Notes under the pieces: generated by a model
What the model saw: only the letters and a program-made list of their open reading frames with translations
Database searches by the model: none
Told to the model about the DNA's origin: nothing
IMG/VR virus record: IMGVR_UViG_3300003323_000950
Location: 1-64,000 of that record
DNA from: a virus
Length of the DNA: 64,000 bases
Strand: one strand, 5' to 3'
Shown: positions 1 to 7,161 of the stretch, piece after piece
How the letters are laid out: each line of letters begins with the position of its first letter
Numbering within the stretch: the first letter of the stretch is position 1
Program-made: the position numbers and the translations under genes

Positions 1-224
1 GAGCAGTCGGAGCAGCGGGAGCAGCCGGAGCAGCCGGAGCAGCGGGAGCAGCCGGAGCAGCCGGAGCAGCGGGAGCAGTCGGAGCAGTTCCAGCACGCCT
101 CGTTAGACTCGTTTTGCTTCTCGAAATCCGGATGCACCTTAGCGAATTCTTCGCTTACGCCGTTTACTTTCTTGTCTTCGCGATCATAAAATTCTGAGTA
201 AGTTTTGAAAATTTGGGTCTGCAT
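1..224 (-). CDS. Cys-Ser-X triplet-repeat protein (partial, runs off the left edge)
   Basis: The ATG is at 222-224 and the frame stays open to the window edge, so the C-terminus is missing. The first ~43 residues (beginning MQTQIFKTYSEFYDRED) are polar and non-repetitive. They are followed by CWN and then nine complete Cys-Ser-X triplets, with X being D, R or G, plus the start of a tenth. Every Cys is TGC and every Ser is TCC, so the DNA is a clean 9-bp tandem repeat, which suggests recent expansion. Proteins of this design occur as uncharacterised proteins in Bacteroidota and their phages. Function is unknown; metal binding or a compact Cys-lined solenoid is possible. An operator-like box lies just upstream. 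Confidence 0.8.
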   Translation of the reverse strand, partial: MQTQIFKTYSEFYDREDKKVNGVSEEFAKVHPDFEKQNESNEACWNCSDCSRCSGCSGCSRCSGCSGCSRCSDC

Positions 225-239
225 GATGGTTATGTTTTT

Positions 240-262
240 GTAATGTAACGTGAAGTTACTAC
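240..262 (-). promoter_or_regulatory. Promoter/operator box upstream of the Cys-Ser repeat gene
   Basis: The plus strand has TGTAAC-N5-GTTACT, one copy of the repeated operator-like palindrome. On the minus strand a TACATTAC sequence resembles the -7 element TAnnTTTG. No good -33 TTTG is present. It overlaps the stop codon of the upstream gene. Confidence 0.4.
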
Positions 263-1236
263 AATGACGGCTTCGGTGCAACATTTTGTGCAGGTAAATT
301 TAATAGGCCCTCCGCGCGGGCCTCTTCCACTATGTTCCACAGTGCCTCGTCGGTCATTTCGTCAAGCTCGTCGTTTGGCATAGTTGCCCGGCCATCGCTG
401 GTACGCTTGAATACTTTCAGCCAATCTTCCGGATTACGGTTCGTCAGAGCGAAGATGATCGCCATCGGGCTCGGGCCGTACCACTTTTCCTGCGTTTTCT
501 TCTCAATAGGTATCTCCAGACGCTTGCCTGTGGGCGCCATCTTGTAATGGTAGCGAACAGTCTCCAGGACCTTGGTATGGCCGGTTATCAATTTCTTAAG
601 GTTGGCTTTGGCGATGTCCCGGATAATGATGTTGTATGCTTTGCGGGACTTCTGGTAGGTCTCTTCGAATAAGGCCTCAAAAATAGGCCGGCTGAATATC
701 CACTCCCAGAAATGGCGATACTCGATGTTATTTCGGACCATGCATTCCAGCAATCCGAAGTGCCCGCTCTTAAAATCCTGCATGGCGAAGGCGAACCGCT
801 GGTATTCCTCGCGCTGATCCATCGGTATGGCGTCGTATTTATCTAGGAATTCCTTATCCAGGCTCATAGCTGCCGAGATGTCGCTTACGATGCCGTCCCG
901 GCCTTCCATGCTGGCCATCCTGTCGCGCATAGCTTGCGCCTCTTCTTCAGCTATCTGCTTCTCCACACGCTCCTGAATCTGCTTGGCTTTGACCTGCTCT
1001 GAGGTTTTTTTGCGGGCTTCCATCTGCTCGGGCGTGAGCTCGGAAGGCGTTATGGTGCCGGACATAACCGCCAGAATGCGGGGGTCGTAAAGGATCTTGC
1101 CGCGGTCGCGGGGCTTATGGGTGAGGAACTTGAATACCTCCGGGTGATTTGCTTTTAGGTTGTCTAAGCGTCTATCGAGGGTGCGTCTGGTGACTTTGGC
1201 CAAAGCGGCCAGCTGCTTTATATCCAGAAAATCCAT
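259..1236 (-). CDS. Possible small terminase subunit-like protein
   Basis: A 325-residue protein. The frame extends seven codons further to a TTG, but the ATG at 1234-1236 is preferred because it follows the leader AAAACCTCAACTTTTA seen before other genes of this phage. The N-terminus (MDFLDIKQLAALAKVTRRTLDRR) looks like a helix-turn-helix. Residues ~70-110 are charged and helical. The C-terminal part, with a YHYKMAPTG segment followed by GPSPMAIIFALTNRNPEDW, resembles the sheet-and-helix ending of many small terminase subunits. Its location would place it just before a large terminase lying outside the window on a circular map. This is an inference; a different DNA-binding role is equally possible. 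Confidence 0.4.
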   Translation of the reverse strand: MDFLDIKQLAALAKVTRRTLDRRLDNLKANHPEVFKFLTHKPRDRGKILYDPRILAVMSGTITPSELTPEQMEARKKTSEQVKAKQIQERVEKQIAEEEAQAMRDRMASMEGRDGIVSDISAAMSLDKEFLDKYDAIPMDQREEYQRFAFAMQDFKSGHFGLLECMVRNNIEYRHFWEWIFSRPIFEALFEETYQKSRKAYNIIIRDIAKANLKKLITGHTKVLETVRYHYKMAPTGKRLEIPIEKKTQEKWYGPSPMAIIFALTNRNPEDWLKVFKRTSDGRATMPNDELDEMTDEALWNIVEEARAEGLLNLPAQNVAPKPSL

Positions 1237-1300
1237 TAAAAGTTGAGGTTTTGACAAATATCAAGCGCCTCGTTTTTTGATGCAACTTTTCCTCAAAAAA

Positions 1301-1369
1301 CCTTGGACATTTCGACGTTAGACAAAACGTGTCCATGTCCAAGGGCTTTGAAAGATGTTGGACATGTCC
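1301..1369. repeat. GGACAT inverted-repeat cluster
   Basis: The 10-bp arms CCTTGGACAT (1301-1310) and ATGTCCAAGG (1335-1344) form a perfect inverted repeat with a 24-bp spacer. A further palindrome GGACATGTCC follows at 1360-1369 and touches the stop codon of the next gene. The cluster lies in the intergenic space ahead of the small-terminase-like gene. It could be an operator or a packaging-protein binding site. Confidence 0.55.
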
Positions 1370-2445
1370 TATGTCAAAGGTTCGTTTTGGCGCGATTTTA
1401 AGTACTTTTCTTGGATTTCAAGATACAATTTTGATGGTGAATTTTCCTCTTCTACCTCCATTTCGTTAAGGTTTATGATGCGAAACTCGCGGGTGAGGAT
1501 GCTGTGTACGAGCGTCGTTATCTGGGTTGTTGGTGACTCGATCTGCGCGTTGATGGTGGCTTTGAGCATGCGGTACATGCGTAGGACGATATCGGTTTTG
1601 TTGAGCCTTTCTTCGAGAATAATGATACCGTAGTCGTATCCAGCATAGATGCAATTGTCTTTGGTTCCCATGAGGAAGATGTAATCTTCGAAAGACTGCT
1701 CCAGGGCTTCTATTAACGAGAATTTGTTCTTGAGCATGAAGGCGTCGAGATTGAGGTGTTTTATTGGTCGCTTTGAATGTGGAACCTTTGATAGGACAAA
1801 ATCCTTTGTGAACCGCTGGCGTGTGCCGGATATCTTGACGGGCTTGTAATAACCTGCTGGCTTGTCGTCGCGGTTTACAATTTTGTTGTCTTTGAAATCC
1901 CATGTGGCGTCTGCCTGGGCGGCTGTGAATGGCTGTGGAATCTTGCTGAGGTCGTCCGATGATAGACCGAAATTATAAATGGCGAAGGTGCCGTGATTCT
2001 GCCTGAAGGCTTCAGCTTGTTTTGAAATCGGGAACGTTGGATATTTGTATTTGTCGCCTGACTTGCCGCTGGTTATGGTGATGCCACCAAGTATTCCGTT
2101 TAGAATACCTTCGTGAATCTGTGATCCGGCTTGCATGGCTGGCGGAACATATGTTTGCTCATTTATGACGGCGTCCCGCTGTTCGTTCGGGGTTACACCA
2201 AAGTCGCATGATGTTACGAGCTCTGAATTACTGAATGCGTCGATTGCGTCATGGAATGCGGCGGCGGCGACCTCGTTACCACTTCCTTCGGGAAACATGC
2301 CGTAAATGCGCGGTCCTTCGGCGGGTGGCATGTCTGATAGCTGCTTTATGACGGCCAAGCGGTCAGCGTCGTTTTTGAAGAGCAGAAGGATTTCATCGCC
2401 CTGGCGGTCGGCATCGAATAGATACCGGTTGATCATTACTTTCAT
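1369..2445 (-). CDS. Hypothetical protein, 358 aa
   Basis: I do not recognise a family. The ATG is at 2443-2445, with a second possible ATG three codons later. The protein is soluble with mixed composition and shows no signal peptide or membrane segment. The central part contains PQPFTAAQADATWDF, and the C-terminal third is rich in charged helices. A terminator separates it from the gene upstream, and the GGACAT cluster follows its stop codon, so it may be a single-gene transcript. Confidence 0.7.
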   Translation of the reverse strand: MKVMINRYLFDADRQGDEILLLFKNDADRLAVIKQLSDMPPAEGPRIYGMFPEGSGNEVAAAAFHDAIDAFSNSELVTSCDFGVTPNEQRDAVINEQTYVPPAMQAGSQIHEGILNGILGGITITSGKSGDKYKYPTFPISKQAEAFRQNHGTFAIYNFGLSSDDLSKIPQPFTAAQADATWDFKDNKIVNRDDKPAGYYKPVKISGTRQRFTKDFVLSKVPHSKRPIKHLNLDAFMLKNKFSLIEALEQSFEDYIFLMGTKDNCIYAGYDYGIIILEERLNKTDIVLRMYRMLKATINAQIESPTTQITTLVHSILTREFRIINLNEMEVEEENSPSKLYLEIQEKYLKSRQNEPLT

Positions 2446-2485
2446 TGGAGATGCGGTTTAAGTTTGATTGATTGTTGAAATAAAT

Positions 2486-2522
2486 AAAGGGCCGTACCTG
2501 GCGTCTCCTGGTCGTGCCCTTT
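2486..2522 (-). terminator. Rho-independent terminator
   Basis: On the minus strand AAAGGGC pairs with GCCCTTT around a further CC(A/T)GG inner stem, followed by an ATTTATTT tail. It lies between the 2540-2917 gene and the 1369-2445 gene. Confidence 0.65.
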
Positions 2523-2539
2523 GGTCTATAGTTGAGTTG

Positions 2540-2917
2540 CTAAATAAGCCGTTTGAAGAATAAATTTACTTTATTTGGTTGTCCTGCCGGTACGGCAGAA
2601 ACAAGCTCCCAACCAATCGAACCCAAGTCATTCATGGCCTCGTGTATTCGTGAATAAAAGCATTCCTCCCATTGATACTTCCATCTTGGGCCACGGTACT
2701 TGACTTCAGCCGGGTCGCCATAGCCGAACTCCTGCCGGAACTTGTGGACACGTATTTTGCCCATAATCCGAATTTTCATCATCTCATCGTCTGTGAGAGT
2801 AAGAAGTTCCTGGCAAGTTGTGGCGCCATACATTTCAAATGCTTGGGCTGCAATGTAACGCGACTTGAAGAACTCTTCAATAGTGGTTTGGTTGGTTATA
2901 GGTGTTTCTGTTTTCAT
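2540..2917 (-). CDS. Small protein combining an alpha-CTD-like helical domain and a DUF4177-like domain
   Basis: A 125-residue protein. Residues ~20-65 (AFEMYGATTCQELLTLTDDEMMKIRIMGK) match the pattern of the C-terminal domain of RNA polymerase alpha, a helix-hairpin-helix fold. The rest ends in LGSIGWELVSAVPAG then FFKR, the pattern of DUF4177 domains. The two halves are joined by a short basic linker. The combination suggests DNA or transcription-complex binding, but this rests on pattern only. It is preceded by two small overlapping genes and followed by a terminator. Confidence 0.65.
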   Translation of the reverse strand: MKTETPITNQTTIEEFFKSRYIAAQAFEMYGATTCQELLTLTDDEMMKIRIMGKIRVHKFRQEFGYGDPAEVKYRGPRWKYQWEECFYSRIHEAMNDLGSIGWELVSAVPAGQPNKVNLFFKRLI

Positions 2918-3032
2918 TGGATTTATGGTTTGACGTGATTGATCGGATAGAGAACCCGGGGCGGCCGCCGGCGATTGGGTTTTCCGGCGGCGCTGATCCG
3001 GGCGGGGCGCAAGACGTGGGCCTGCGATGTCT

Positions 3033-3200
3033 TTAGTTTAGGTGGAGCATTGATTTGATCTCCATGAAGCCGACGTGCGCTGGAAAGCATAATCTGAAAA
3101 GCTGGGCGTCAGACCATCTACCGCTCAGATTATAGAATCTAGTGTTTCTCTGTTTAAAGGCTTCACGCATGGCGCCATAAACGTATATGTCGAGTTTCAT
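3033..3200 (-). CDS. Small hypothetical protein, 55 aa
   Basis: The start ATG overlaps the stop of the upstream gene (ATGA), so the two are translationally coupled. The protein begins MKLDIYVYGAMREAF and has an aromatic, basic middle (RFYNLSGRW). No known domain was recognised. It fills most of the gap between 2918 and 3436. Confidence 0.6.
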   Translation of the reverse strand: MKLDIYVYGAMREAFKQRNTRFYNLSGRWSDAQLFRLCFPAHVGFMEIKSMLHLN

Positions 3201-3376
3201 GGCCGTGCTTTCTTTTGCCGGCGAGCTTTTCCTTGTGATCCGTGATCCTTACGAGGACGGCCTGCCGTATGTAGGCTCTTCCATATAGCCATCAACTTTA
3301 TTTCATTCGCGTTTTTTGGACCCCCGCAAGCAATTATTAAAGATGCTTCTTTTTCAATTTTTTCTATTGTGCTCAT
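3197..3376 (-). CDS. Small basic hypothetical protein, 59 aa
   Basis: The ATG at 3374-3376 lies just downstream of a good promoter at 3402-3433. The N-terminus (MSTIEKIEKEASLIIACGG) is amphipathic. The C-terminus is strongly basic (GRPRKDHG, then KARRQKKARP), as in small nucleic-acid-binding proteins. It is coupled to the next gene through an ATGA overlap. No family was recognised. Confidence 0.6.
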   Translation of the reverse strand: MSTIEKIEKEASLIIACGGPKNANEIKLMAIWKSLHTAGRPRKDHGSQGKARRQKKARP

Positions 3377-3401
3377 GTTTTCCGTTCGTTGATTGATGAT
3401 G

Positions 3402-3433
3402 TAAATGTAACGTCAGATTACATGAAAAGCAAA
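3402..3433 (-). promoter_or_regulatory. Bacteroidota-type promoter with operator-like palindrome
   Basis: On the minus strand the sequence reads TTTG-N20-TACATTTA. The spacer carries a variant of the repeated box (TGTAAC ... ATTACA on the plus strand). It is placed to drive the small genes at 3376 and below. Confidence 0.7.
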
Positions 3434-3435
3434 TA

Positions 3436-3669
3436 TCAAGACGGATATTTTTTGACGCGTCCGCCAGTCTTGGGGCGTTTGCCTCTTTTTGTGCGTTTTT
3501 CAGCCTTTGCCTCCATCATGATTTGATAGTTAGGGCGGCCGTTGTTCGGGCAGGCGCTGATGTATGCGTCTGGATCGTTGGGGATATTGGCGATGAACTC
3601 TTCGTGTAAGGCATCGACTTTGGTTATCGGCTTATGGCAGCCGGGGCATATGGTAATTCTGCTCGGCAT
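3436..3669 (-). CDS. Small zinc-ribbon-like protein, 77 aa
   Basis: The N-terminus carries CPGCHKPI and residues ~40 carry ACPNNGRP, giving two Cys-containing knuckles that could bind one zinc. The C-terminus is a basic tail (KRTKRGKRPKTGGRVKK) suited to nucleic-acid contact. The ATG is at 3667-3669. No named family was recognised. Confidence 0.65.
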   Translation of the reverse strand: MPSRITICPGCHKPITKVDALHEEFIANIPNDPDAYISACPNNGRPNYQIMMEAKAEKRTKRGKRPKTGGRVKKYPS

Positions 3670-3703
3670 AAGATTTTGGGGTTACATTGAAAAATATAAG
3701 GAT

Positions 3704-3892
3704 ATGTCACTTTTAAGCATAATTGTAGCGTTGATCGTTATCGGTATCGTGCTGTGGCTGATCAACAATTACATACCGATGGATCAGAAGATTAAGACCA
3801 TCCTGAACGTGGTGGTAATTCTTGTAGTTGTTATTTGGCTGCTGAGTGCTCTTGGGGCTCTTTCTTATCTGAATCGGCCGGTTCACTTTTAG
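3704..3892 (+). CDS. Small two-helix membrane protein, Thivi_2564-like
   Basis: A 62-residue protein on the plus strand, starting at the ATG at 3704 after an AAGGA-like ribosome site. It has two hydrophobic helices (LLSIIVALIVIGIVLWLI and ILNVVVILVVVIWLLSALG) around a polar NNYIPMDQKIK loop. This is the pattern of the Thivi_2564 family of small bacterial membrane proteins of unknown function. It lies against the direction of the surrounding genes and overlaps the 3' end of the convergent gene by about 60 bp. An earlier in-frame ATG at 3542 would give a less plausible antisense extension. Confidence 0.7.
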   Translation: MSLLSIIVALIVIGIVLWLINNYIPMDQKIKTILNVVVILVVVIWLLSALGALSYLNRPVHF

Positions 3893-4163
3893 TGAAATGG
3901 ATCGGCATTTCAATGAGCGTACCAAGTAAGCCAATGTTGTATGCGATTAAATGGCCGTTCTTTAGCTTTTGAACATTGCAGTGGTATTCAAAATCGCGGT
4001 TATTATACATTGATGATTTTGATAATACCGATCCTACGTGAATCTGGTCAATTTCTGATGGCGGGTTAGGCTGAAATTTAAATAGCCCGTCATTTCGCTT
4101 AAACTCTTCACCGGCAAGGAACCGTTCCTTTGTTATCGGTATTTCAATTCTTCCACTATTCAT
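3831..4163 (-). CDS. Hypothetical protein, 110 aa
   Basis: The ATG at 4161-4163 overlaps the end of the upstream gene. The protein is soluble, begins MNSGRIEIPITKERF and has a polar, probably disordered C-terminus (KSEPADSDKKEPQEHSAAK). That tail is read opposite the plus-strand membrane-protein gene. No family was recognised. Confidence 0.6.
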   Translation of the reverse strand: MNSGRIEIPITKERFLAGEEFKRNDGLFKFQPNPPSEIDQIHVGSVLSKSSMYNNRDFEYHCNVQKLKNGHLIAYNIGLLGTLIEMPIHFTKSEPADSDKKEPQEHSAAK

Positions 4164-4458
4164 GATGCAATTGTGGGTTGTCGATTAAAAACCAGTGTCC
4201 GTTCGGCCAGCGGCGCCAGGTCTTGGGCTCGGGTTGTTGTCTATGCTGTATGCGAATGTAGAGCCGCGTGTAAAGCCAGTTATCCTTTACTGCCTTGGCA
4301 GAATCCATTTTCTCTTGGTAGTATTCTTCCGATATCTGCCCTCTCATTCGCCGCCTGAGCAGCTGGCGGATGTATTCAGCCTGTTCGGCTATCCGCCTGG
4401 TGCAGAACTCCTCGCTGTCGAGGAGCTCTGCAGCGGTTGGTAATAGGTTATCGGGCAT
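4156..4458 (-). CDS. Hypothetical helical protein, 100 aa
   Basis: The first 75 residues are strongly helical and charged (EYIRQLLRRRMRGQISEEYY, QEKMDSAKAVKDNW). The end is Trp- and His-rich (KTWRRWPNGHWF). It overlaps the genes on both sides by 8-11 bp, which indicates a tightly coupled operon. Function is unknown. Confidence 0.6.
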   Translation of the reverse strand: MPDNLLPTAAELLDSEEFCTRRIAEQAEYIRQLLRRRMRGQISEEYYQEKMDSAKAVKDNWLYTRLYIRIQHRQQPEPKTWRRWPNGHWFLIDNPQLHHE

Positions 4459-4555
4459 TGAGACAGGCGTTTAAGAATACTACGGCGCCAGTGATGGCAG
4501 CTGCCGCCAGGATCCGCAGCAGGATCAGGAGAGCGAATGCAGTCGTGTGTTTCAT
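4448..4555 (-). CDS. Single-span membrane peptide, 35 aa
   Basis: It starts MKHTTAFALLILLRILAAAA, followed by a second hydrophobic stretch. The ATG overlaps the stop of the upstream gene as ATGA, and its own stop lies inside the start of the next gene. The coupling on both sides supports it as real. It may be a small membrane regulator or holin-like peptide; function is unknown. Confidence 0.5.
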   Translation of the reverse strand: MKHTTAFALLILLRILAAAAITGAVVFLNACLNAR

Positions 4556-4953
4556 GGCTTCAGTATTTTAGCTCCATGCTCAATAACTGCCCGTATGTAC
4601 ATTTTCTGTATGATCGCAGCGAAAGTCGGCTCTGGATACTTGATACGGCGCGGTAAGACATTCTTACGGTAGTAGTCCAATGCGAATACCTCACCCAGTA
4701 AGAAGTGTGTGATCTTTACCAGGGCGTCGCCGTGACCGTATATCGTAAGCCCGAGCTTGTCGTAATAGAACAAGTCGTCCGGAAGGATGTCGTTTATCTG
4801 GAGGTTAAACTCGCCGCGGACTCCGGTCTTTTCCTGTAGTGCTTTGACGTCGCTGATGTCCTTCGCGAGCATGTCCAGGCCTGCGAGGTTAATAGCGATC
4901 GGGTCGCGGCCGTCGAAGCGGCGAGTTTTAGGGTCGTATTGGAAGCGTTGCAT
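4552..4953 (-). CDS. Hypothetical protein, 133 aa
   Basis: A soluble protein beginning MQRFQYDPKTRRFDGRDP. It has a helical middle and a basic segment (YYRKNVLPRRIKYPEP) near the C-terminus. It lies between a coiled-coil-type gene upstream and the small membrane peptide downstream. No family was recognised. Confidence 0.6.
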   Translation of the reverse strand: MQRFQYDPKTRRFDGRDPIAINLAGLDMLAKDISDVKALQEKTGVRGEFNLQINDILPDDLFYYDKLGLTIYGHGDALVKITHFLLGEVFALDYYRKNVLPRRIKYPEPTFAAIIQKMYIRAVIEHGAKILKP

Positions 4954-4957
4954 GGTT

Positions 4958-5386
4958 CTATTTAACCGTAACGGCTGATACTACCGTCTTGAATTGCTCA
5001 AACATCGTATCTGATATCGCCTTCGACTGACTGGAAAGGTATTTTGAAATCTCTTCCTTTACAGTTCTGTCGAACATCCTGGAAATGTCAGATGCCGTAA
5101 GACTCTCTTTGAGTTTTATTCTAAAGAAAGACTCGAGTGAATCATAGGTCTTGTTAGACCAGCCATCGGAAACTGTAACCTTATTCTTGAGGTATTCAGT
5201 GATGAGTGTGTTAATTTCCGTATCGACATATTCTTTGGTGAGTCTTGCGGCTGAATTATCAAGCGCTTTCTCAATCCGATCTTTGAACTGCTCGATAATG
5301 GTGTCGCTCACAATTTGCTCGATGTCAATCCGATCAAATTCTTTCTTGATTTGCTTGGTGACGAGTTCTTCGATATTTAATTCCAT
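4958..5386 (-). CDS. Helical, coiled-coil-like hypothetical protein, 142 aa
   Basis: The start is set at the ATG of MELNIEELVTKQIKKEF, directly after the leader AAACCCCAACTTTTT. A longer frame to 5452 would run through the promoter and is rejected. The sequence is almost entirely charged amphipathic helix (IIEQFKDRIEKALDN, TVKEEISKYLSS). It may be a scaffold or structural oligomer; function is unknown. Confidence 0.65.
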   Translation of the reverse strand: MELNIEELVTKQIKKEFDRIDIEQIVSDTIIEQFKDRIEKALDNSAARLTKEYVDTEINTLITEYLKNKVTVSDGWSNKTYDSLESFFRIKLKESLTASDISRMFDRTVKEEISKYLSSQSKAISDTMFEQFKTVVSAVTVK

Positions 5387-5413
5387 AAAAAGTTGGGGTT
5401 TATATTGATTAGT

Positions 5414-5445
5414 CAAATGTAACACGAAGTTATATACAAGGCAAA
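5414..5445 (-). promoter_or_regulatory. Strong promoter with operator-like palindrome
   Basis: The minus strand has TTTG-N20-TACATTTG, an exact match to the Bacteroidota consensus. The plus-strand spacer carries TGTAAC-N5-GTTATA. It drives the gene starting at 5386. Confidence 0.8.
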
Positions 5446-5456
5446 CATCCAAAGAA

Positions 5457-5915
5457 CTATATTTTAAAACCGTTCTCTATTAGCCACTGAACGACCTTGT
5501 CGTCATCATAAATTCGGCGTAAAAGGTCTGTTTCCGACATAGCCATCGCAGTTGCCACTTCGGCGAGTGTCTTGTAACGGTGGATTGCCAGGGTAAAGTT
5601 TTCAAATGAAAATTCCTCTGGGCTGCAGAAGTCACCCCAGAGCGCGAGCTCAACGATAAAGGATTGGGAAAAATCTCGCTGTTTGGCCCACTTGTCCCAC
5701 CGGCTTTTATTCTGGGATTCGTTTATGGCATTTAGAAGCGCCTGGTATCCTTGTGTTATGAATGCCTTGCATTGGTGGAGCGTTGTGGGATTATCGACTA
5801 TGTAAGCGGATACCTCCTTGGGGTCCAACTGTAAGCCCTTGCAGGCGTGCGTAAGGCCTAGCCCGTTGCAAAGGGCGGCATAGATAGTCTGGTGCTGTAG
5901 CTCGTTCAGGATCAC
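5457..5915 (-). CDS. Hypothetical protein, 152 aa
   Basis: The start is a GTG whose GTGA overlaps the stop of the upstream gene. The N-terminal half (HACKGLQLDPKEVSAYI) resembles the helix-turn-helix of phage DNA-packaging or regulatory proteins. The C-terminal part (LAEVATAMAMSETDLLRRI) has a second such motif. A DNA-binding role is plausible but unproven. Confidence 0.6.
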   Translation of the reverse strand: MILNELQHQTIYAALCNGLGLTHACKGLQLDPKEVSAYIVDNPTTLHQCKAFITQGYQALLNAINESQNKSRWDKWAKQRDFSQSFIVELALWGDFCSPEEFSFENFTLAIHRYKTLAEVATAMAMSETDLLRRIYDDDKVVQWLIENGFKI

Positions 5916-6379
5916 GTTTTGCTTTTTAGGATATCAATGATGGCTTGCGGCGCCCATTTATCGAACCGGCGTTCGTCGATGTTCAGAACGACTACTGATG
6001 GCTCTACTTGGCTACTGGAAAACATTACCATGTATTTGTATCCGCCGTTCTTAAACCTGGTTCCCTGCTTAATGGGTAATCCCTCGATGGTGTACATGTC
6101 GCGGCGCGGCCACTTGCCTTTAGCGATAAAATGCAGGGCATTTAACTTCTCAGCCATGACATAGTCCGGAAAAGGTTGGTAGCCCACGGCGTTGTAGCAG
6201 TTTTCGAGCGTCAGGATACCGGTAAGGAAGTTTGTCAGAGCATCATAAAGGAACTGATAATTGCCGCACTCGAAGCGGACCAACTCGGGGTTTTTGAAGT
6301 CTTTATGGTAGACGAAATTGGAAAGCATGTCGCCCAGTGGGGGCACGGTCTTAGGGCTTGCAGTCTTCAAATTCTTCAT
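5912..6379 (-). CDS. Hypothetical protein, 155 aa
   Basis: A soluble protein with the ATG at 6377-6379 and its stop coupled to the next gene. It contains RFKNGGYKYMVMFSSSQ and ends KWAPQAIIDILKSKT. No signal, membrane segment or recognised motif was seen. Confidence 0.6.
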   Translation of the reverse strand: MKNLKTASPKTVPPLGDMLSNFVYHKDFKNPELVRFECGNYQFLYDALTNFLTGILTLENCYNAVGYQPFPDYVMAEKLNALHFIAKGKWPRRDMYTIEGLPIKQGTRFKNGGYKYMVMFSSSQVEPSVVVLNIDERRFDKWAPQAIIDILKSKT

Positions 6380-6578
6380 CGGGTGAAATTGTGCTGGTGA
6401 TCATCGTAGGGTTTTTGCCGCAGAAATATAGTTCGCCGGCAGGCCATGAAGCAAGGCTTTCACCTGGTTGTAATGGCGGATAGAAGCTTACATTTTCATA
6501 ATCAACGATAGCCAATCCGCATACTATGCAAAACTGCTTAACGCCATCAAACTCGCCGGCTATGTGTCGTATGTTCAT
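6351..6578 (-). CDS. Small Cys-containing protein, 75 aa
   Basis: The frame is open up to 6785, but the upstream part is shadow-like. The ATG at 6576-6578 (MNIRHIAGEFDGVKQFCIVCG) is taken as the start. FCIVC followed by later single cysteines could form a weak metal site. It overlaps the next gene by 29 bp. Function is unknown. Confidence 0.5.
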   Translation of the reverse strand: MNIRHIAGEFDGVKQFCIVCGLAIVDYENVSFYPPLQPGESLASWPAGELYFCGKNPTMITSTISPDEEFEDCKP

Positions 6579-6714
6579 TTTTTTCGTATTGGCGTTTTTG
6601 AATAGAAATAATGTCCAATCTCGTACACGTGGACAATATTCCAAGTGAACAGGAATAAAACAATATGGTAAGCTATTCGGCGAATGTATAGCCAGCAGAT
6701 TGGATCTCGTTTCT

Positions 6715-7161
6715 TCACATCCCCAGCTGTTTAAACCCGTTGTCCTTGAGCGTTTCGTAGAACGTCTGGCCCTTATCCAGGACATAGACGTATGGCATGA
6801 ACACTTCCATAAATTCTACCTGCTCAAGCTTGATCATGGTTGCCTGGAGCTCAACCCATTCTTTGATGTTCTTCCAGGCTGTACGGTCAGCCTGCTCTTC
6901 AGCGGACTTCTCCTGCAGTCGGGTTGGCCGACGGTACTGCTGCATGAAAATCTTCTTCAGCGGGCCGCGCTTGGCTGGCAGCTTGAACGGAATCACGCCG
7001 CCGCCCATGGTTGGATGTGATATTGAGAAAGTGATGCTATCTACCTTTCCAAACCCGTCGTATTCTTTGGCAATGTTGCGCGCGCCCATGCCGATCAGCG
7101 TCTTTTCAATCTGGTTGATTGACTTCTCCGGCGCTACGGAGGATGTTCTATTTTTGATCAT
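6715..7161 (-). CDS. Hypothetical protein, 148 aa
   Basis: Two starts are possible, at 7194 and 7161. The second (MIKNRTSSVAPEKS) is preferred because it follows the CCAATCAAACTTC leader and overlaps the upstream gene by only 14 bp. The central part (GGGVIPFKLPAKRGP) is followed by charged helices (ATMIKLEQVEFMEVFMPYVY). It looks like a single-domain phage protein of unknown function. Confidence 0.6.
   Translation of the reverse strand: MIKNRTSSVAPEKSINQIEKTLIGMGARNIAKEYDGFGKVDSITFSISHPTMGGGVIPFKLPAKRGPLKKIFMQQYRRPTRLQEKSAEEQADRTAWKNIKEWVELQATMIKLEQVEFMEVFMPYVYVLDKGQTFYETLKDNGFKQLGM

Noticed and set aside
1-100. Possible CRISPR or other spaced repeat array
   Set aside because: The repeats are 9 bp, contiguous and in phase with a minus-strand coding frame; there are no spacers.
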